A program made the position numbers and the translations under genes. From assembly GCA_947625125.1 (NCBI GenBank), contig CANQNF010000008.1, positions 32,430-96,429 on the forward strand: a stretch of DNA of 64,000 nt, given 5' to 3'. Numbering within the stretch: the stretch's first letter is position 1; every line of letters starts with the position of its first letter. The stretch is from an uncultured Clostridia bacterium. GTDB lineage: Bacteria; Bacillota; Clostridia; Oscillospirales; Ruminococcaceae. The notes beneath the pieces were generated by a model, which did no database searches, was not told where the DNA came from, and saw only the letters and a list, made by a program, of their open reading frames with translations. Positions 58,929 to 64,000 of the stretch are shown here, piece after piece.

Positions 58929-61355
58929 ATGTTCGACAAATTCCGTCTGACAAGCGTACTAAAGGATTACAAAAAAGCCCTCGCCTCCGGTTGGTGGCTT
59001 GACGAGCGCTACAAATGGATAGCCGTAAAAAACTTTCATCGCAACTGGAAACCCGAAACAGAAAATTTTGCGGATATGCTTAACAGATCTCTTGAAATGG
59101 CAAGAAATATTTTGGGATCTCGAGGCACATATCCGAGAGCCGCTATCGTGGAGCTCGCCGGATATGCTCCCGAAAAGGTTCGCGCGATGTTTGAGGCATT
59201 ATTTGACGAAAGCGGCGACGTCGTGGGCAGAATCGCCGACTTTAAGGAGCGCGCCGGTGTTCTGTGGAAAGAATACAGAACCGACGGGACCCAACACTAT
59301 CAAACCGAAAACGCCATCAGCACCTACCTCTGGCTTCGCTATCCCGACAAATACTACATATACAAATTCAGCGAAGTCAAGGCCGTCGCGGACGCTCTCG
59401 AATCCGATTACACCTTTAAAATGGGGCATTATGCCGACAATCTGCGCAATTTCTACAAACTCTACGACGAGATAAACGCCGTTCTGAAAGAGGACCCCGA
59501 GCTGTCGGAAATCCTGAAATCGAAGCTGACGGACGATTGCTGCCCCGACAAAGAGCTGAAAACGCTGACTATTGACGTCGGATTTTATATCAGCAGGCAG
59601 TACGGAGGCGATACCCCCGATGAAGACGGCGCCGAATGGTTCGGTCTTGATTATGACCCGGGCATTACTGTTGACGATTGGGGCAGGCTTTTGCGCGACC
59701 CCGAAGTTTTCACGGAAAAGTCGCTTCAAATCGTCGCACGAATGAAAGACTACGGCGGCATGGCGACCTGTACGCAGCTTGCTGAAAAATACGGCGAAGA
59801 CCCCGGATTTTACAACGGCGGCTCCACACATCTTGCAAAAAGGGTCTGCAACGCCATGGGCGTGGAAATCGCCGTTCGTGAGGACGGTTCCGAGAAGCTA
59901 TGGCCGGTTTTGTATACGGGCAGATATGCCGGAAGCGAAGAAAGCGGGGTATTTGTCTGGCGGCTTCGCGACGAGCTTTCTAAGGCGCTGGACGGGTTTG
60001 ACTTGAGCGGGGTGAAGCTTTACTCAGACCGCAAAACGAGGTATTGGATGTATTCTCCGGGAGAAAATGCAAATCTGTGGGACAGATGTCTTGCAGACGG
60101 GGTGATGTCCGTAGGATGGGACGAACTCGGCGACCTTAACGAATACAGCTCAAAAACCAAAATTGCGGGGAGAATGAATGAAGTATATTCATCGGACACC
60201 GATTATACCCTGACAGGAGCAGCGCTTTGGAATTTTACTCACGAGGTCAGAATAGGCGACGTAGTCTATGCAAGAAAAGGCGTAAAAACCGTTATAGGAC
60301 GGGGTATAGTGGAATCCGATTATGAGTATGACGAATCAAGAGAAGTCCACTGTCACATCCGCAGAGTTAAATGGGAAAAAATCGACCGCGAATTTCGTAC
60401 GGCAAGAATGACGTTTTACGAGCTTACCAAGCCCGAAGCTATCAGAGCGCTTGAAGATGATGTTTCAGACGTGGAGCTCATTTCCCCAGAAGCTTTTAAG
60501 CCATACACAAAATCCGACTTCCTCTCCGAAGTCTACATGAACGAAAAAAATTACGACGACCTTGTGGGCATCCTCGAAAACAAGAAAAACATCATCCTAC
60601 AGGGCGCGCCGGGCGTGGGTAAGACATTTGCCGCTAAGCGTCTCGCGTGGTCGGTGATGGGCGAGCAGGACGAAAGCCGGGTAGAGTTTGTGCAATTCCA
60701 CCAAAACTATTCTTATGAGGATTTCGTGATGGGATATAAGCCCGTCGAAGAGCGGTTTGAGCTTAAAGAGGGAATTTTCTATCGGTTCTGCCAAAAAGCC
60801 TCGAACAGACCCTATGACAAGTTTTTCTTCATCATCGACGAGATAAACCGCGGAAATCTCAGTAAAATTTTCGGCGAACTTTTGATGCTCATAGAAAACG
60901 ACCACCGCGGCGACAAGGTCGTGCTTGCCTACAACGGCATTAAATTCTCGGTGCCGGACAATCTGTATATTATAGGCATGATGAACACCGCCGACCGCAG
61001 TCTCGCGCTGATAGATTATGCTCTCCGCAGGCGGTTCAGCTTCTTTGAGATGGAGCCGGGATTTAAAACCGAGGGCTTTAAGAAACATCAGGCGGCGCAG
61101 AACAGCGGAAAGCTCGACAAACTGATAGAAAAAACAGAGGAGCTGAACGACGCTATTTCCGAGGACAGCTCCCTCGGCAAGGGCTTCAGGATAGGCCACA
61201 GCTATTTCTGCTTCAATGAACATAACGTCTGCACCGACGAAAAGCTCAGAATGATAGTCGAATACGATATAATCCCGACGCTTGAGGAATACTGGTTCGA
61301 TAATAAAACCGAGTTTGAAAAGTGGGAAAAAGACTTGCGGGATGTGGTCGAATGA
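58929..61355 (+). CDS. mcrB: McrB-like GTPase, AAA+ subunit of McrBC
   Basis: At 808 residues, starting at ATG 58929 (AGGAGG 6 bases before; ATG 58926 is closer than optimal). The AAA+ domain has Walker A LQGAPGVGKTFAAKRLAW near 556, Walker B FFIIDEINRGNLSKIFGEL near 633 and the McrB signature MNTADRSLALIDYALRRRF near 684. The long N-terminal part is not the usual DUF3578 module; residues about 370-490 (YWMYSPGENANLWDRC, MSVGWDELGDL, GDVVYARKGVKTVIGRG) resemble an EVE/PUA-like modified-base reader. McrBC cuts DNA with modified cytosine, so this reader may set a different modified target. Confidence 0.9.
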   Translation: MFDKFRLTSVLKDYKKALASGWWLDERYKWIAVKNFHRNWKPETENFADMLNRSLEMARNILGSRGTYPRAAIVELAGYAPEKVRAMFEALFDESGDVVGRIADFKERAGVLWKEYRTDGTQHYQTENAISTYLWLRYPDKYYIYKFSEVKAVADALESDYTFKMGHYADNLRNFYKLYDEINAVLKEDPELSEILKSKLTDDCCPDKELKTLTIDVGFYISRQYGGDTPDEDGAEWFGLDYDPGITVDDWGRLLRDPEVFTEKSLQIVARMKDYGGMATCTQLAEKYGEDPGFYNGGSTHLAKRVCNAMGVEIAVREDGSEKLWPVLYTGRYAGSEESGVFVWRLRDELSKALDGFDLSGVKLYSDRKTRYWMYSPGENANLWDRCLADGVMSVGWDELGDLNEYSSKTKIAGRMNEVYSSDTDYTLTGAALWNFTHEVRIGDVVYARKGVKTVIGRGIVESDYEYDESREVHCHIRRVKWEKIDREFRTARMTFYELTKPEAIRALEDDVSDVELISPEAFKPYTKSDFLSEVYMNEKNYDDLVGILENKKNIILQGAPGVGKTFAAKRLAWSVMGEQDESRVEFVQFHQNYSYEDFVMGYKPVEERFELKEGIFYRFCQKASNRPYDKFFFIIDEINRGNLSKIFGELLMLIENDHRGDKVVLAYNGIKFSVPDNLYIIGMMNTADRSLALIDYALRRRFSFFEMEPGFKTEGFKKHQAAQNSGKLDKLIEKTEELNDAISEDSSLGKGFRIGHSYFCFNEHNVCTDEKLRMIVEYDIIPTLEEYWFDNKTEFEKWEKDLRDVVE

Positions 61356-62428
61356 CAAAGGACAAAAGCATATTCATAAAGAACATTTACTATATGCTCG
61401 CCTATGCTTTTTCTGCGCTAAGCAAGGGAGAATTCGACGATATTGCCAAGGAAAAGTTTGATAATATACATAATCTTTTCGCGGCGATTTTATCAACGGG
61501 CATCTCCTGCCGGCTGAAACAGGGACTTTACCGGGAATATGTCAATAAGACCGAGAGCCTCACGACTGTTCGCGGGAAGATAGATATTTCCGGGACTGTA
61601 AGAAACCGCATTGCAAGAAAAAGCGCCGTATCATGCGAATACGACGAGCTTTCCGTAAACAATGTCATGAACCGTATTATAAAAAAGGCGGTCATGATTT
61701 TGCTGAAACGCCCCGACAGCGACGTCGACAAAAAGTACAAGGACAGCCTGAAACGGGACATGCGATTCTTTTCCGAGGTCGACGATATAGACCCCCGGAA
61801 AATTCGCTGGCAGACGGTGAGATTTGAGAAAAATAACAGCTCCTACAGGCTTCTTGTCGGCATTTCGAGAATGGTAATCGAGGGAATGCTCATGACGACC
61901 GAAAAGGGCGAGTACCGCCTTGAAAAGTTTCTCAGCGATCAGTATATGAGCAGGCTTTATGAGAAATTCATTCTCGAATTCTACCGCAAGGAATGCAAAA
62001 CCCTGACCGCCAACCCGTCGCAGATAAATTGGGCGCTCGATATAGGCAGCGACGGCGAGAATCTTCCGCAGATGCGAAGCGACATAATGCTCACAAGCAA
62101 AGACGGCAGACGGGTACTGATAATCGACGCAAAATATTATACAAAAACGATGCAGGAGCAGTTCGGAGCAAAGACCGTGCGCTCGGGACACCTGTACCAG
62201 ATCTTTGCGTATGTCAAAAACAAGGACGCCGAGTTCGGGGATACGCCGCACACGGTCTCTGGGACGCTTCTTTACGCGTCGACGGACGAGGATTTTCAGC
62301 CGAATAACGAATACAGCGTCAGCGGGAACAAGATAAGCGCCAAAACGCTGGATCTGAATAGGGAGTTTTCGGAAATAAAAGGGGAACTGATGAAGGTTGC
62401 GGGAGAACTCAGACAATCTGTAAATTGA
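61352..62428 (+). CDS. mcrC: McrC-like nuclease subunit of McrBC
   Basis: At 358 residues. ATG 61352 overlaps the mcrB stop (ATGA); the frame open from 61322 is inside mcrB. N-terminal FIKNIYYMLAYAFSAL is the McrC landmark. The PD-(D/E)xK nuclease site is MRSDIMLTSKDGRRVLIIDAKYY near residues 241-262, and the coupled start supports complex formation with McrB. Followed by a strong terminator. Confidence 0.92.
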   Translation: MTKDKSIFIKNIYYMLAYAFSALSKGEFDDIAKEKFDNIHNLFAAILSTGISCRLKQGLYREYVNKTESLTTVRGKIDISGTVRNRIARKSAVSCEYDELSVNNVMNRIIKKAVMILLKRPDSDVDKKYKDSLKRDMRFFSEVDDIDPRKIRWQTVRFEKNNSSYRLLVGISRMVIEGMLMTTEKGEYRLEKFLSDQYMSRLYEKFILEFYRKECKTLTANPSQINWALDIGSDGENLPQMRSDIMLTSKDGRRVLIIDAKYYTKTMQEQFGAKTVRSGHLYQIFAYVKNKDAEFGDTPHTVSGTLLYASTDEDFQPNNEYSVSGNKISAKTLDLNREFSEIKGELMKVAGELRQSVN

Positions 62429-62432
62429 TAAG

Positions 62433-62471
62433 AAATCTCCGCTAAGTTCTGGAAAGTTAGCGGAGATTTTT
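62433..62471 (+). terminator. Intrinsic terminator after mcrC
   Basis: AAATCTCCGCTAA (62433-62445) pairs perfectly over 13 bases with TTAGCGGAGATTT (62457-62469), followed by more T. Confidence 0.9.
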
Positions 62472-62567
62472 GACGAATATGCAGTTATTTAAAGATAACA
62501 ACTATATAAGCAATCGGTTCATCGCATTTAAATAGTTTATAACGTTCGCATCGCTTTTACGAATAGT

Positions 62568-63062
62568 TTATTCCTTTGACCCAAGTTTTGCTTGCCCAAG
62601 CCACAAAGAAATTTCCGTTGAGTCCTTTGTGAAATATGTCAAATCATATCCTTTGATTTCATTATTATCATCTTGGCGCAAAATGGTCCTGACCGATAAC
62701 TTATATGCATTAGGATTATATAGTTCAATCAATAAGTCAAGCAATACTTCGCCCGGCAGACCGTCGCTGTCAGGTAATCTGTGTGGGAGTCGGTTAATAT
62801 ATGCATATTTTGAAGCGGCTTGAAGCGATAATAAATCTCCTTTTTTGTAATGCTCGACAACTTCATCTTCGCCAAAGCAATAAAAGAAAAGGTTATACCT
62901 CATCAATTCGCCAAGTTTTTCAACCGAGTCATCGGAAAGCCCATGACAATACGGCTTATATGTATACGTTTCATTTAAAGGCGAAAATTCAAAAATTATC
63001 CCTTTACTTTTTTGAAAAATTTCTTTCTCGAATATTTCTCGGTATTCTTCATAATGCGTCAT
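62568..63062 (-). CDS. DUF1837/HamA-like protein, short or C-terminally truncated
   Basis: At 164 residues with ATG 63062 (frame open to 63089). A helical N-terminal part is followed by ASKYAYINRLPHRLPDSDGLPGEVLLDLLIELY, RTILRQDDNNEIKGYDLTYF and ISLWLGQAKLG. The order Glu (in GEVLL), Asp (in GYD) and the LGQAK motif matches DUF1837, the nuclease-like domain of HamA in Hachiman defense; a Gln replaces the usual Glu of the E-x-K. It ends directly after that motif, while HamA proteins usually go on for 100 or more residues. It overlaps the stop of the RT-TOPRIM gene by 14 bases, so the two are coupled. Assignment is by motif only. Confidence 0.6.
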   Translation of the reverse strand: MTHYEEYREIFEKEIFQKSKGIIFEFSPLNETYTYKPYCHGLSDDSVEKLGELMRYNLFFYCFGEDEVVEHYKKGDLLSLQAASKYAYINRLPHRLPDSDGLPGEVLLDLLIELYNPNAYKLSVRTILRQDDNNEIKGYDLTYFTKDSTEISLWLGQAKLGSKE

Positions 63063-64000
63063 TTTGCGTCTCCGTGTTACTATCGGCATATGATTCTATT
63101 GCTTTTACAATATAATCCAGTAGCGGTTTGAAACCGCTGAAGTCTATACTTGTGAAATTGTTTTTTACATAATTGGCAAAGTCTGCTTTTTCACAATACC
63201 CATTTTCCCTTGCGTTTGGCTCCAGCGAGAGCATCTTTCCGTTAATTTTATGATTTAATGTTTCATCCGAAAACAAATTTTCAATTTCGCTGTTTCCGTC
63301 AGATGGGTGAGTAACGACATACAAATTTTTGTTTTTATAACTCTGATCATAAATCCTTTTGACATATCTAATTGATCCGTGTTTATATTGTCAAAATCAT
63401 TTCGGTTCAAAAACTTTCCCAAAGGCTTTTCTGAAACTGCATACTCGTTGTCAAAGACCAATATGACCGGACACTTTGGCCGGGTATGAGTTTTATTGGA
63501 CAAATTATCGTATAAGCCTTTCCCGCGCTTTTTGTCAGAAAACTCTTTTGCAATATCAATATATGCGTCAGCCCCACCCACGGACTTTCCAAAAAATTGG
63601 CCCAAAGTATTACTTCTGTTAAAGAATGAAACTTTGAAAGAAAACGAGGATTCTGTTTTTTGTATTAACAAAGGATAATCTGTATATAATTTTTTCAGAG
63701 CACATTTCAAATAAATTATATCGGTCTTGCCTTCTGTAATAATAACAGGCTTAGGGCTATTGAAAAAATGTGTATAAAACAAAAACTCCCGATACAGATT
63801 TTCTTTTGCAGAATAATTCTTACTGGGGTCTTTTCTGCTCTTTTCCTTTTTGGTATCTGGCTCGCCATTGATTTCTTTGTTGTTTATTTCGACTTGATTT
63901 ATGAAAGACAGCATACCGCCAAGCGATAAGGTACAATATCTTTCGCAAAAAGAAAAAGGACAAAAATATAGACATGTCCCCGCACTTCTGGTAGAATGAA
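63049..64000 (-). pseudogene. Retron-type RT-TOPRIM fusion, C-terminal part, frameshifted and cut by the window edge
   Basis: The frame 63255-63914 remains open to the window edge. It encodes LGGMLSFINQV (end of a reverse-transcriptase thumb), REFLFYTHFF, then a TOPRIM domain: PVIITEGKTDIIYLKCALKK (Glu-Gly-Lys-Thr-Asp) and CPVILVFDNEYAVSEK. A second frame (63049-63324) continues the same domain: LYVVTHPSDGNSEIENLFSDE, NHKINGKMLSLEP, SIDFSGFKPLLDYIVKAIESY. One missing base in a run of four A (63357-63360) separates them. This is the architecture of Ec67-type retrons (RT fused to TOPRIM effector). The RT palm and msr-msd RNA would lie past 64000. Confidence 0.75.

Larger units (their letters stand above)
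48969..64000. mobile_element. Putative sigK-intervening (skin-like) element carrying a defense island, left part
   Basis: Begins at the interruption of sigK (core GAAAATG, 48963-48969). Its visible cargo is a double-HTH protein, Abi_2, a small recombinase-neighbour protein, a repeat array, a type I RM system, McrBC, a DUF1837-like gene and a retron-type RT-TOPRIM fragment. Composition shifts to AT-rich between 49500 and 52500. The right end, sigK 3' half and a serine recombinase are not in the window, so the extent and mobility are inferred. Confidence 0.6.

Overview
The window reads as chromosome from a spore-forming, anaerobic Clostridia member, probably an Oscillospirales/Ruminococcaceae-type Firmicute. 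The grounds are the rimP-nusA-ylxR-ylxQ-infB-rbfA-nrnA-truB-ribF order, DUF896 and WYL proteins, a complete rnfCDGEAB operon, AGGAGG-type ribosome binding sites, and a sporulation sigma-K gene. The assignment rests on gene content only. The core is moderately GC-rich. Two stretches look foreign: the left edge (1-1860) and the right end (about 48970-64000).

Layout. 1-1860: a minus-strand block of phage- or ICE-like small genes, including a PAPS-reductase-like gene broken by one base. 2060-4065: DUF896, WYL regulator, a 57-residue coiled-coil protein and a sugar O-acetyltransferase, tightly coupled. 4189-18636: a long plus-strand run covering translation and transcription factors, tRNA and rRNA modification, a RibF that appears to lack its kinase half, GltX, then a Gld-like ABC exporter set (ATPase, permease, GldG-like, DUF4340). 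19066-23529: PHP phosphoesterase, GT2 and YfhO membrane protein. 23609-30498: a repeat lipoprotein, PduL, GH127, purA-purB and GH26. 30692-34983 (minus): a four-PepSY lipoprotein, and an ECF-type sigma factor with a very large membrane-anchored PepSY partner. 35131-38747 (minus): M28 peptidase, AadE-like nucleotidyltransferase and ComM. 39720-39796: tRNA-Pro(CGG). 39877-46645 (minus): the rnf operon with apbE, a NusG-II protein and a Gx transporter. 47012-48498: DegV and a membrane protein.

From 48636 sigma-K begins, but its reading frame stops right after the Cys-Ile-Glu-Asn codons in region 2, at the place where skin-type elements split sigK. What follows, to the window edge, is a defense island: a double-HTH regulator, an Abi_2 protein, a small recombinase-neighbour protein, about 1 kb of degenerate AACGGACA repeats, a type I restriction system (hsdMSR), McrBC, a short DUF1837/HamA-like protein, and the C-terminal part of a retron-type RT-TOPRIM protein running off the right edge. 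I infer that this is a sigK-intervening element carrying anti-phage cargo. Its far end, its recombinase and the 3' half of sigK lie outside the window.

Three repeat layers are not explained by genes: a dispersed intergenic element rich in TCTGA words (4-5 copies), a modular hairpin repeat present next to tRNA-Pro and again inside the defense island, and the AACGGACA array. All twelve promoters I could place carry a TGn extension of the -10 box.
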